Positions 26,477 through 37,040 of a DNA stretch of 64,000 nt are shown here, one piece after another. Source of the stretch: JAIQFV01 sp041494885 (lineage in GTDB: Bacteria; Acidobacteriota; Terriglobia; JAIQFV01); assembly GCA_041494885.1 (NCBI GenBank), contig JBGQBO010000025.1, positions 1 to 64,000 on the forward strand. The letters are read 5' to 3'. Position 1 is the stretch's first letter; each line of letters starts with the position of its first letter. The translations under genes and the position numbers were made by a program. The notes beneath the pieces are model-generated. The model saw only the letters and a list, made by a program, of their open reading frames with translations. It was not told the DNA's origin and ran no database searches.

Positions 26477-27766
26477 TCAGGAAGCGACGAATTTACTTGA
26501 CTTCTCCCCGCGGAGAAGATCGTCGTAAGTTTCACGCTGGCGAACGATCCGAGCCTCCTTCCCCCGAACCAGAACTTCTGGGCAGCGAGGGTGCGAATTA
26601 TAATGGGACGCCAGCGCAAATCCATAGGCGCCCACGTCCCGGATCACAAGCAGATCCCCTGCGGCGACCTTGTCCATGCGGCGATGGCGCGCGAAGAAAT
26701 CTCCTGTCTCACAGATGGGCCCCACCACGTCGACCGGCGCTTTCCCGGGCCGGGGGTTCCGGCGGGCGGGCAGAATCTGGTGATGGGCATGGTAAAGCGT
26801 TGGCCGGATCAGGTCATTCATCCCTGCATCCACGATGACAAATCGCTTGCGTCCGTTGCGCTTGGTGAAGAGAACGCGCGTGAGCAAGACGCCTGCGCGT
26901 CCGACCAGCCAGCGTCCGGGCTCAAAGATCAATTCGCATCCGAGGGGGACCAGAACCGGCAGCATTCCGCGCGCCAAATCTTCGGGGGAGGGCCCTGTCT
27001 CCTCTTGATAGGAGATTCCCAACCCGCCTCCAAGATCAAGCGTGGAAATTTCAAATCCAGCGTGACGCAAGGACCTGACGTGCCGGGCCAGGATTCTCGC
27101 GACCTCGACAAAAGGTTCCGCTGCCAGGATTTGAGAGCCAATATGACAACCCAAGCCTTTTAGGCGCACCTTTTTGAGCGATCGGGAAAAACGGAAAATT
27201 CCTGGAACGAGGCGGGTATCAATTCCGAACTTATGGTCCCGCAAGCCGGTCGCAATATAGGGGTGAGTTTTAGGATCAACGTTGGGATTGACTCGAAGCG
27301 AGACACGGGGGGAACGGTTCAGGACGCGAGCACGAGCTTCAAGCAATCTCAATTCCTCCACCGATTCTGCATTGAACTGCCCGACCCGGCAACCCAAGGC
27401 ATAATCGATTTCCTCGACGGTCTTGCCCACCCCCGAAAAGACGATCGCCTCCGGGGCGGCTCCGGCCTTGATCACCCGGAATAATTCTCCACCTGAAACA
27501 ATGTCAAAGCCGCTCTTGAGGCGGCGAAACAGCTTCAAGACCTCAAGATTCGAATTGGCCTTAATCGCGTAACACACCTTGTGGGGAACCGTGGAGAAGG
27601 CGCCATCAAACATCTTGAAACGGGCGACCATGTCCTCAGCGCTGTACACGTAACAGGGGGTGCCAACCTTCCTGGCGAGGGGCGCGAGTGGCATCCCGCT
27701 GAGGTGGAGTTGGCCCCGAATGTACTGGAGAGGGTGAGGTGAATGAACGGGTTTAGCGTTTGACAA
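26477..27766 (-). CDS. lysA: Diaminopimelate decarboxylase
   Basis: PLP enzyme (fold type III) that decarboxylates meso-diaminopimelate to L-lysine; 429 residues. The PLP lysine is in CYAIKANSNLEVL. Further blocks: GCHIGSQI, LGGGLGISYQ, IFEPGRWLVG and the substrate block PICETGDFFA. The start is a TTG at 27764-27766, which overlaps the -35 box of the divergent mutS2 promoter. This tight arrangement makes the exact start uncertain. Length and motifs are normal. Confidence 0.94.
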   Translation of the reverse strand: MSNAKPVHSPHPLQYIRGQLHLSGMPLAPLARKVGTPCYVYSAEDMVARFKMFDGAFSTVPHKVCYAIKANSNLEVLKLFRRLKSGFDIVSGGELFRVIKAGAAPEAIVFSGVGKTVEEIDYALGCRVGQFNAESVEELRLLEARARVLNRSPRVSLRVNPNVDPKTHPYIATGLRDHKFGIDTRLVPGIFRFSRSLKKVRLKGLGCHIGSQILAAEPFVEVARILARHVRSLRHAGFEISTLDLGGGLGISYQEETGPSPEDLARGMLPVLVPLGCELIFEPGRWLVGRAGVLLTRVLFTKRNGRKRFVIVDAGMNDLIRPTLYHAHHQILPARRNPRPGKAPVDVVGPICETGDFFARHRRMDKVAAGDLLVIRDVGAYGFALASHYNSHPRCPEVLVRGKEARIVRQRETYDDLLRGEKSSKFVAS

Positions 27767-27789
27767 TTTTGGGTGCAGAGGGATATATT
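27760..27789 (+). promoter_or_regulatory. Probable mutS2 promoter
   Basis: TTGACA at 27760-27765, an 18-base spacer and TATATT at 27784-27789, about 55 bases upstream of the mutS2 ATG. The -35 box overlaps the lysA start on the other strand. Confidence 0.6.
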
Positions 27790-27844
27790 AAAATGTTTTG
27801 ATTCTTAGCAGTTTAGAGCGGAGCAACAGGCCCGCCCGGGTGGA

Positions 27845-30256
27845 ATGAAATCTTCCAATCTCCAAGCCCTAGAGTATGAAGGCTTGCTGGCAATCGTGAG
27901 TCGCTATCTGACTTCCACCCTGGCACGCGAGCGCCATCCCCTCCTTGAGCCCCAATCCGATCGGGAACTTCTCCAACGGGAGATCCGGCTGACGTCGGAG
28001 CTGAAGCAGTTTCTTTCGGAGGGAAACCGTTTCGATTTCAGCGAACTGAACCAGATCTCGGAGATCCTTGCCCAGTTATCAATCATAGCCTCCGTGCTGG
28101 AATCCCTACAGATCGTCGAACTCGAGAAGTTGATTGTCGCTGCCAACCGGACCCGGGCCACGCTCTCACGCGCGAAGGAGCTTTTCCCATCGATGGGCCA
28201 ACTGGGCGAGACGCTGGCCGACCTGCGCTCGCTCGAGAAGCTGCTTAAGGGGAAGATCCTCCCTAACGGTGAACTGGCGGATGATGCGAGTCCAGCGCTC
28301 GATTCTATACGGAAATCGATTCAAAAAGTAAACGAAAAAATTCAGCACACACTCTCCAAGCTCGTCGAGAAGGAGTCAAGGCACGCCTCGATACAGGACG
28401 AGGTGATTACGATCCGAAATGAGCGGTTTGTCATCCCGGTCCGCATTGAGCAACGGAAACAGGTTCCCGGTGTTTTTCACGGGACCAGTTCCAGCGGGGC
28501 AACGGTATACATTGAACCGTTTGCCGTGGTCGACCTGAATAATGACCTGGCGGCTCTGCGCGAAGCCGAATTTCGCGAGGTGCAACGAATTCTCGCCGCC
28601 CTCTCCGATCAGCTGCGAGGGTCGCTGGGGGAGTTGCAGAAATCGGCTTCGACCATCGCCAAACTGGATACGAGCCAGGCGAAGGCAAGATTCTCAATTG
28701 AATTCGACTGTTGCGAGCCCGAATTGAACACGGAGGGAAAATTGACACTGGAGGGGGTGCGCCATCCCCTTCTGGAGGACACGCTTCGCCGTCAGGACAA
28801 GCCGGTTGTCCCCATTTCAATCCATCTGAACCGGGGCAGGAATCTCCTGGTGATTAGCGGCCCCAACACGGGTGGAAAGACGATCGCCCTGAAAACCATT
28901 GGGGTGGCGGCATTGATGGCGCAGTCGGGGATGCATGTGGCAGCTGATCGGGCGGCGCTTCCCGTGTTTCATGCCGTCCTGGCTGACATCGGAGATCGCC
29001 AGTCCATCCAGGACAGCTTGAGCACTTTTGCCTCACACATCACGAATATCCGTTCCATGGCAGGAGCGGTCAAGGCGACAGACCTGGTGTTGATCGACGA
29101 AATCGGGACAGGCACCGACCCCGTCGAAGGAGAGGCCCTCGCCACCGCCATGGCCGAGTTTTTCAGAAAATCCGGCGCCTTTGCGATTATTACCACACAT
29201 TTTTCCGGGTTGAAGATCTACGCGAGCCAGGCGGAAGGCGCAGTAAACGCCTCGGTGGAATTTGACGAAGCGACGTTGCGCCCCACCTACCGCTTGATTG
29301 GGGGGGTGGCCGGGGCCTCCAGCGGAATCGAGATCGCGGCCCGACTGGGCCTGCAACAGGAAATTGTCTCAGAGGCGCGCAGTCATCTTTCCGAAGCCCA
29401 GACATCGATGATTGAGTTTTTGAACCAATTGAAGAAGGAAAAGGAACATTACGAGATCGAGCAGGGACGGCTGCGTGTGGAAGTCGAAGGCATGCAGCGG
29501 GAGCGCGAGAAGCAAAAAGAAGACATGGCCCGGCAATGGAATGCAAAAGCGGCTGGCATGGATCGCCGTTTTGCAGCTTTTTTGTCGCAGCTGGAAGCCC
29601 GTACTCAAAAATCGCTGGACGCCATTCACGAGTCGGCAGCGCGGATGCGCGCGAAGCGGGAATTGGAACAGGATTTCAAACGCCTCAAGGACCGGGCAAC
29701 CGCTCAATTGAATGCGGTGCTCACCGAAGAGGGTCCCGTTCCGACAGAGCTGGTCGCCGAGGAGGTCGATTTATCCTCGCATGTGTTCCGGGTCGGCGAG
29801 ACGGTGAAAGTGCGCAGATTTAATAAAGAGGCCTTGATTCACCGGATCGACCCCGATGGCGCGGCAGAGGTGCTAGTGGGAAGCTTCAAGATGAAGGTGT
29901 CCCTGAGCGACTGCCGGCCGGTCGGTCTCCAATCCGACCTACCGAAGGTGAATCCCCTGACTGAGCTGGCCAGCGGTGATCCGAAATTGAAAATTGAGGC
30001 ACAGCCCGCGGCCACTTCGGAACTTAACGTGATTGGGTGCTCCGTCGAGGAAGCCCTGAATTGTGCGGACAAGTTCCTGGACCAGGCTTTTCTGGCGGAG
30101 GCAGCTCGAGTGCGGATCATTCACGGCACGGGAATGGGGGTCTTGCGTCGATCGCTTGCAGAAATGTTTTCAAAACATCCTCAAGTCGATCGATTCTATC
30201 CGGCCCCCCGTGAACAAGGTGGAAACGGTGTGACCATCGTTGAATTGAAGGTGTGA
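27845..30256 (+). CDS. mutS2: MutS2-type ATPase with Smr domain
   Basis: 803 residues. MutS2 proteins act on branched recombination intermediates and, in some bacteria, on collided ribosomes. The clamp/lever region is followed by the ABC-type ATPase: ISGPNTGGKTIALKT (Walker A) and LIDEIGTGTDPVEGEAL (Walker B). A long coiled coil (about 510-620) and a C-terminal Smr domain follow. In the Smr domain the usual LDLRG motif reads LNVIGCSVEEA, while IIHGTGMGVLR is kept. Loss of LDLR-type residues may change nuclease activity. A heptamer element begins about 10 bases after the stop. Confidence 0.94.
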   Translation: MKSSNLQALEYEGLLAIVSRYLTSTLARERHPLLEPQSDRELLQREIRLTSELKQFLSEGNRFDFSELNQISEILAQLSIIASVLESLQIVELEKLIVAANRTRATLSRAKELFPSMGQLGETLADLRSLEKLLKGKILPNGELADDASPALDSIRKSIQKVNEKIQHTLSKLVEKESRHASIQDEVITIRNERFVIPVRIEQRKQVPGVFHGTSSSGATVYIEPFAVVDLNNDLAALREAEFREVQRILAALSDQLRGSLGELQKSASTIAKLDTSQAKARFSIEFDCCEPELNTEGKLTLEGVRHPLLEDTLRRQDKPVVPISIHLNRGRNLLVISGPNTGGKTIALKTIGVAALMAQSGMHVAADRAALPVFHAVLADIGDRQSIQDSLSTFASHITNIRSMAGAVKATDLVLIDEIGTGTDPVEGEALATAMAEFFRKSGAFAIITTHFSGLKIYASQAEGAVNASVEFDEATLRPTYRLIGGVAGASSGIEIAARLGLQQEIVSEARSHLSEAQTSMIEFLNQLKKEKEHYEIEQGRLRVEVEGMQREREKQKEDMARQWNAKAAGMDRRFAAFLSQLEARTQKSLDAIHESAARMRAKRELEQDFKRLKDRATAQLNAVLTEEGPVPTELVAEEVDLSSHVFRVGETVKVRRFNKEALIHRIDPDGAAEVLVGSFKMKVSLSDCRPVGLQSDLPKVNPLTELASGDPKLKIEAQPAATSELNVIGCSVEEALNCADKFLDQAFLAEAARVRIIHGTGMGVLRRSLAEMFSKHPQVDRFYPAPREQGGNGVTIVELKV

Positions 30257-30266
30257 AGGGGGCACT

Positions 30267-30328
30267 TTCAGCGGTCAGCTATCAGCCATCAGCTTTCAGC
30301 CGTCAGTTCTCAGCGATTAGCTCCCAGT
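30267..30328 (+). repeat. TCAGCNN heptamer array
   Basis: About eight units; the distal ones decay (TCAGTTC, TCAGCGA, TTAGCTC, CCAGTGT). Confidence 0.85.
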
Positions 30329-30430
30329 GTTCCTTTGGGATCAGGAGTTTTCGGACTGGCTCATGAAGCATCATTACCATGGCATAGTTCCAACTCATCG
30401 AAACGCAGCTGAACCTCGCACGCGGCTAGG

Positions 30431-30499
30431 TGAAAGCTGATGGCTGATTGCTGAAAGCTGACCGCTGAAAGCTGATGGCTGATTGCTGAAAGCTGATTT
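30431..30499 (-). repeat. GCTGANN heptamer array
   Basis: About ten units, abutting the dnaG start codon. Confidence 0.87.
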
Positions 30500-30502
30500 C
30501 CC

Positions 30503-32278
30503 ATGCGACTTAAGGCAGACTTTGCGGACAACTTAAAAATCAACGTCGACATCGTCCGTATTGTCTCGGATTACGTCAAACTCAAGAAGAGCGGGGTAAA
30601 TTATAAGGGGCTGTGCCCATTTCACAATGAAAAGACGCCCTCGTTCCATGTTCATAGTACGCGTCAGATGTTTCATTGCTTTGGTTGCGGTGTGGGAGGG
30701 GACGTCTTCAAGTTTGTGATGCTGATCGACCGTCTGTCTTTTCCAGAAGCGGTGAAGTTGGTGGCCGAAAAGGCAGGGGTCCCGATCCAGGAAGAACGCA
30801 GCCTGGCGAGGGAGGATGACGCCACCTCGAGGCAGCGCAAGGAGCTGTATCGCCTGAACGAATTTGCCATGGAATTTTTTTGCACTCAACTTCGGACGGG
30901 GTCGGAAGGAGTTGCCGCCCAGGAGTACTTGTCAGGCCGGGCAGTTTCTCCTGAAGCGATTGAGAAATTTAAGATCGGATATGCACCACAGTCAGGCGAA
31001 GCCTTGTATGGAAAGCTCCAGGCCGCCTTCGGTAATTCAGAAGTTCTTGAAGCCAGCGGCCTGATTATCAAGCGCGATGATGGCAACGGATTTTTTGATC
31101 GCTTTCGCCGCCGGGTGATTTTTCCGATTTTTCGAGAGAATGGGAGTGTGGTCGCCTTTGGAGGCCGGATCCTGGGTGAGGGCCAACCCAAATACCTGAA
31201 CTCGCCCGAATCGCCGGTGTATTCCAAGAGCCAAATACTGTATGGATTGAATTTCGCCAAAGAGGCGATCAAGAAACAAGATTATTCCATTTTGGTCGAG
31301 GGATACCTCGACGCCATCGGATTGAGCCAGGCGGGAGTCCACAATGGGGTTGCTTCCTGCGGTACGAGCCTTACTGAAAGCCAGGTCCGACTCATGGCCC
31401 GGTACTCGCAGAACATCATGGTAAATTTCGATCCGGATTCTGCCGGGGTTTCGGCAGTTGAACGATCTTTGAATTTGTTGCTTGAGGACGGGTTTCAGAT
31501 CAGGGTATTGACCTTACCCAAGGGCAATGACCCCGATCTCTTTATTCGTAATTTTGGCGTGGAGGAATATCGTCGCCAGCTGAAACAGGCACCCTTTTAT
31601 CTCGATTATCTGATCGAAAAGGCCCGCGAAAAGGTTCATCCCGGGTCGAGTCGCAGCAAGGCCGAGGCGCTAAACTGGTTGCTGCCTTACGTTTCCCGTG
31701 TCAGCAATTCCATTGAACGCATGGAAATGGCACAAAAAGTGGCCGAAAAACTTGAGATCGATGATCCCCTTGTGAGCTCGGAACTCAAGCGCGCCGTCCG
31801 GGTGCGCCAGTCCCAACTCCAGAAGAATGTTGTTGATCGGGAGACTCGATTGAAGCCCGTCGAAATCCAGATTTTGCAGTCCGTCATGGGTGATGAAAAT
31901 TTGGCTAAAGAGCTGCTTTCCTTCTGCCAATCAGCATCCTATTATTGTGGTTTGGCGTCAGAACGCATTTTTGAGGCAGTCCTGGTCGCCCTGAAGGAGG
32001 ACGAGCCCCTTGACACTGATCGAGTCCTCTCCCGCTTAACTTCGGAAGAGGACCGCGAGCTGTTTATGCGGATTCTCTATGAAAATGTCGAGCCCCTCTC
32101 GCATGATCACTTTGTGAATTGCGTGGAGGCGCTAAAACGTCATTATTTGGAGAGAGAAAAGATCGCCCTGCAACATCAGATTAGGGATGCGGAGTCGCGT
32201 CGCGATATGGTACAACTCAAGGAATTATTGCAAAACCAGCAGAAATTGACACGTGAACTGGCCGATCTCTCCCATTAA
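30503..32278 (+). CDS. dnaG: DNA primase
   Basis: Makes RNA primers at the replication fork; 591 residues. The zinc site is C38-x2-H41 and C59-x2-C62 in CPFHNEKTPSFHV and FHCFGCGVGGD. The catalytic Toprim core has ILVEGYLDAIGLSQ and NFDPDSAG, and a helicase-binding C-terminal region follows. The ATG at 30503 aligns with the family N-terminus (ELK-xx-VDIVxxV style). No purine-rich Shine-Dalgarno sequence is present because the GCTGANN array ends three bases upstream. It heads the dnaG-rpoD pair, with a hairpin between them. Confidence 0.95.
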   Translation: MRLKADFADNLKINVDIVRIVSDYVKLKKSGVNYKGLCPFHNEKTPSFHVHSTRQMFHCFGCGVGGDVFKFVMLIDRLSFPEAVKLVAEKAGVPIQEERSLAREDDATSRQRKELYRLNEFAMEFFCTQLRTGSEGVAAQEYLSGRAVSPEAIEKFKIGYAPQSGEALYGKLQAAFGNSEVLEASGLIIKRDDGNGFFDRFRRRVIFPIFRENGSVVAFGGRILGEGQPKYLNSPESPVYSKSQILYGLNFAKEAIKKQDYSILVEGYLDAIGLSQAGVHNGVASCGTSLTESQVRLMARYSQNIMVNFDPDSAGVSAVERSLNLLLEDGFQIRVLTLPKGNDPDLFIRNFGVEEYRRQLKQAPFYLDYLIEKAREKVHPGSSRSKAEALNWLLPYVSRVSNSIERMEMAQKVAEKLEIDDPLVSSELKRAVRVRQSQLQKNVVDRETRLKPVEIQILQSVMGDENLAKELLSFCQSASYYCGLASERIFEAVLVALKEDEPLDTDRVLSRLTSEEDRELFMRILYENVEPLSHDHFVNCVEALKRHYLEREKIALQHQIRDAESRRDMVQLKELLQNQQKLTRELADLSH

Positions 32279-32352
32279 CGCGGGAGAGATACTAAAGTGA
32301 AAGGAGTTCTTTGACGAAAAGGAAGGGGTGACTTGAATCGATAATTTTTGGC

Positions 32353-32375
32353 GCCGCCACCGGGGCGGCATTTTT
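32353..32375 (+). terminator. Hairpin between dnaG and rpoD
   Basis: Stem GCCGCC/GGCGGC (32353-32358 and 32364-32369), five-base loop, then A and five T. It looks like a terminator or a partial attenuator in the macromolecular-synthesis operon, as found in other bacteria. Confidence 0.65.
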
Positions 32376-32431
32376 GCCGAATAGGAATCGGCCTAAGTGG
32401 GAAGTGCTCGATTTAACAAGGAGCAAAAACA

Positions 32432-34138
<1,707 letters not shown>

Positions 34139-34454
34139 ATCGGCTCCAACTCCGATTGACCTTCAAACCCTTCCGAGAATCCCTCCGGAAGGGTTTTTTG
34201 TTGTTGACGGATTGATTGGGGGAGGAAGGTTTCAGGTGCCGATTGTTGGGCGCCGGGAGAAAGTCGCGGTCGGAAATCAGATGCGGATCATGGCTGGCAA
34301 GGGAGAACAGTTCAGGCGGATTCCCTCCACTCTGACGACCATCCCCCGGTACCCGACACTTGGCGCCTCTCTTCCATCTCTTGAGGGCGAATCCGAATTT
34401 CCTCCTAAAAGGAGAACTGTGATATAAAAACTCTTTAAAGATCGGAGGAACGCA
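34139..34454. other. Spacer between rpoD and the catabolic cluster
   Basis: Contains the rpoD terminator at its start and the RBS GATCGGAGGAA of the next gene at its end. Apart from a TATAAA-like stretch near 34424-34437, no promoter stands out and I see no gene. Confidence 0.5.
34165..34200 (+). terminator. Rho-independent terminator of rpoD
   Basis: 11-base stem (AAACCCTTCCG, 34165-34175, with CGGAAGGGTTT, 34186-34196), ten-base loop and a run of T. It separates housekeeping genes from the purine-type cluster. Confidence 0.9.
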
Positions 34455-36968
34455 ATGGCGAGCGTTGGAGAACGCGTCGCGCGGCCAGATTCATGGGACA
34501 AGGTCACAGGGAGCGCGCGTTATATCGACGATCTCTCGTTTGGCGGAATGCTTTTCGCAGCGGTGGTCCGAGCTCCGCATGCTCACGCGAGGATTCGAAC
34601 ACTCTCCCTCTCAAAGGCCCGCCGTATGGCGGGGGTCCATGCCGTCCTCACGGCCCACGATATCCGGGGCGCCAACCTGATCCCGTTGATTCAGCAGGAT
34701 CAACCCATGTTGGCCAGCGACGAAGTTCGGCACATCGGGGAGGCGGTCGCTCTCGTCGCGGCCGAGACTCGTCAGCAGGCCCAGGAGGCGGCTGAAGCCA
34801 TCCGCGTGGAATACGAATTGCTTCCCTCTACCCTCACCATTGAAGACGGGTTCAGAAAGGGCGAGGTCGTTCAACACTGGAAGATTCGGCGGGGCACCCC
34901 GCAGGAAATCTTCACGCGAAGCGATGTTGTCATCGTTGAAGAAACCTATCGAACCCCCTATCAGGAACATGCCTATATCGAGACCAACGGCATGATTGCC
35001 GTGCCGGAAACGGACGGAGGCATCACCGTTTACGGATCATTGCAGTGCCCGTTTTATGTGCAGAAGGCGGTTGCCAGCATCACTGGACTAATGATGAACG
35101 CTTGCCGCGTCATTCAGGCCGTCACCGGCGGTGGCTTTGGCGGAAAAGAAGATGCTCCAAGTCTCCCGGCGGCGATGGTGGCCGCGCTGGCCCAGGCAAC
35201 GGGCCGTCCCGTCAAATACATCCTGTCTCGCGAGGAGGACATGCAGGTGATGTCCAAACGCCACCCTGGAAAGATAGTTTGTCGTACGGCGGCGTCGCGG
35301 TCGGGAAAGTTGCTGGCCATTGATGTGGACTATTATCTCGACAGTGGAGCGTATGCCACCCTCTCGCCCGTGGTCTTGTGGAGAGGTATCAATCATGCTG
35401 CCGGTCCGTATCGGTGTGAGCATGCCCGCGTGGATGCTTACGCAATTCGAACACACAAGGTTCCCTGCGGAGCATTCCGCGGGTTCGGTGAGCCCCAAAT
35501 CGTCTTTGCGCAAGAATGCCAGATGGATCAGCTTGCCGAAAAACTCGGGTTGGATCCACTGAGATTTCGGGAAATGAATGGACTCGAACTGGGGGACGTT
35601 ACTCTCACGGGTCATCGACTAAGGGAGTCCGTAGGATTCAAGGAGACGATTGCCGAAGTCAGACGTGCTTCCCGCTATGAGACGTTAAAGCGGGAGATCG
35701 AGCTTCAAAACGCTGCTTCGGATCTGAGCGGCGGGCATGGGTTGCGTCATCGGAAACGCCGCGGCCTCGGCATCGGGTGCTGTTACTATGGGGTCGGCTT
35801 GGGAGCACGGGGTGGGTACCTCAACCCTGCCGGAGCCAGCGTTGTGGTAAGTGCTGACGCGAGCGTCACCGTGGCTGTGGGCACCACCGAAATCGGGCAG
35901 GGGATGATAACCGTTCTCTCCCAGATTGCGGCTGATGCCATTGGCTGTCCCATGGAGTTTATCCGGATCCTTCCCCCCGATACGGCGCTCGTTCCTGATT
36001 CGGGTCCCACGGTCGCTTCCCGGACGACATTGATGAGCGGGAATGCCATCGCCGATGCATGCCGACAAATCCGGGAACGTATGACCGCTGCGTGTGCCGA
36101 CTACGATTTTTCAAAAATCCCTGAAATCCAGAGGGGCTCAACCGCAAGGAAAAATGCCGGGGGTACGCCGCCGGCAAACATCACGTTCAAAGACATCGTG
36201 ACAGGTAGCTACACCGCCCTCGGCAAAAATCCAATTTCTTCCAATGAAAAATCGAAGGCCGCCTTGTTCTGGAAGGCCACGGTCCAGCATTGTGTCCAAA
36301 ATATGGTCCAGCTCTCCGCCCATGGCTGGGCCGTCCCCCCACAAACCACGTACGACCTGGAGACGGGGATGGGCGATGTCTATGTAACTTACTCTTACAC
36401 GACAAACCTGGCCGAAGTGGAAGTGGATGAGGAAACGGGAGAGACACGGGTCCTGAGGGTCTGGACGGCCCATGACGTGGGAAAGGCCATCAATCCGCAG
36501 ACGGGAGAAGGCCAGATCGAAGGCGGCGTCGTTCAGGGGCTCGGTTATGCTCTTACGGAGGAGCATGTCCTGGCGATTCAAGAACCCAATTCAAACCGCC
36601 GACCCCCAAGATCCAACGGTAAGGATCGGCCCTGTCCGGGAAGGATTTTAAACGATCAATTCTCGACTTACATCATTCCCACAACCATGGATATACCTGA
36701 AATCCATCCACTCCTCGTCGAGAAATCCTTCTCCTATGGACCTTTTGGTGCAAAGGGCCTTGGAGAAACGCCCATCATTGCCGTCGCTCCGGCCGTCGTC
36801 AATGCCATCGCGCACGCCACGGGGATTCGCTTGAGGGAGATTCCAACCACACCCGAACGCGTTTGGGAGGCATTGCGGGGGAGAGGCAAGTTGACAGGAA
36901 GTCACAAGTCGGAGGTCAGAAGTCAGAAATCAAAGACCAGAAGTCGGAAGGGGGAGATCAGAAGTTAG
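34455..36968 (+). CDS. Molybdenum-cofactor subunit of a xanthine-dehydrogenase-family hydroxylase (set 1)
   Basis: 837 residues; large subunit of the xanthine oxidase family, which hydroxylates purines or other N-heterocycles. Family blocks: VTGSARYIDDLSFGGMLFA, VRAPHAHARI, the Moco-binding TGGGFGGKED, GAFRGFGEPQ, and AKGLGETPIIAVAPA with the catalytic Glu. The substrate cannot be read from sequence; context (deaminase, carbamoyl enzymes) suggests a purine. The last ~20 residues (KSEVRSQKSKTRSRK) are encoded by an AGTCAGA heptamer array that has extended the reading frame, so the native C-terminus is probably earlier. GGAGGAA precedes the ATG. The FeS/FAD subunit gene follows. Confidence 0.9.
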   Translation: MASVGERVARPDSWDKVTGSARYIDDLSFGGMLFAAVVRAPHAHARIRTLSLSKARRMAGVHAVLTAHDIRGANLIPLIQQDQPMLASDEVRHIGEAVALVAAETRQQAQEAAEAIRVEYELLPSTLTIEDGFRKGEVVQHWKIRRGTPQEIFTRSDVVIVEETYRTPYQEHAYIETNGMIAVPETDGGITVYGSLQCPFYVQKAVASITGLMMNACRVIQAVTGGGFGGKEDAPSLPAAMVAALAQATGRPVKYILSREEDMQVMSKRHPGKIVCRTAASRSGKLLAIDVDYYLDSGAYATLSPVVLWRGINHAAGPYRCEHARVDAYAIRTHKVPCGAFRGFGEPQIVFAQECQMDQLAEKLGLDPLRFREMNGLELGDVTLTGHRLRESVGFKETIAEVRRASRYETLKREIELQNAASDLSGGHGLRHRKRRGLGIGCCYYGVGLGARGGYLNPAGASVVVSADASVTVAVGTTEIGQGMITVLSQIAADAIGCPMEFIRILPPDTALVPDSGPTVASRTTLMSGNAIADACRQIRERMTAACADYDFSKIPEIQRGSTARKNAGGTPPANITFKDIVTGSYTALGKNPISSNEKSKAALFWKATVQHCVQNMVQLSAHGWAVPPQTTYDLETGMGDVYVTYSYTTNLAEVEVDEETGETRVLRVWTAHDVGKAINPQTGEGQIEGGVVQGLGYALTEEHVLAIQEPNSNRRPPRSNGKDRPCPGRILNDQFSTYIIPTTMDIPEIHPLLVEKSFSYGPFGAKGLGETPIIAVAPAVVNAIAHATGIRLREIPTTPERVWEALRGRGKLTGSHKSEVRSQKSKTRSRKGEIRS

Positions 36969-36978
36969 AAATCAGAAT
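36898..36978. repeat. AGTCAGA heptamer array at the hydroxylase gene end
   Basis: About eleven degenerate 7-mers (AGTCACA, AGTCGGA, GGTCAGA, AGTCAGA, AATCAAA and so on). The first two-thirds are translated as the C-terminal tail of the upstream gene. No inverted partner array was seen nearby. Confidence 0.8.
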
Positions 36979-37040
36979 CGCATCCCGAGTCAGGCGGCAG
37001 ATCACAATTACCATTTCTCAATACGAAGCTGCTTTCCCCC

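Larger units (their letters stand above)
30267..30499. mobile_element. Gene-less heptamer element between mutS2 and dnaG
   Basis: Inverted arrays at 30267-30328 (TCAGCNN) and 30431-30499 (GCTGANN) flank a ~100-base core without a gene. The core, read on the minus strand or aligned loosely, shares a CATxGTTCCAxxTCAT-like string with the leader of the S23 elements (compare 5628-5640), suggesting a shrunken relative. The right arm ends three bases before the dnaG ATG. Confidence 0.65.
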
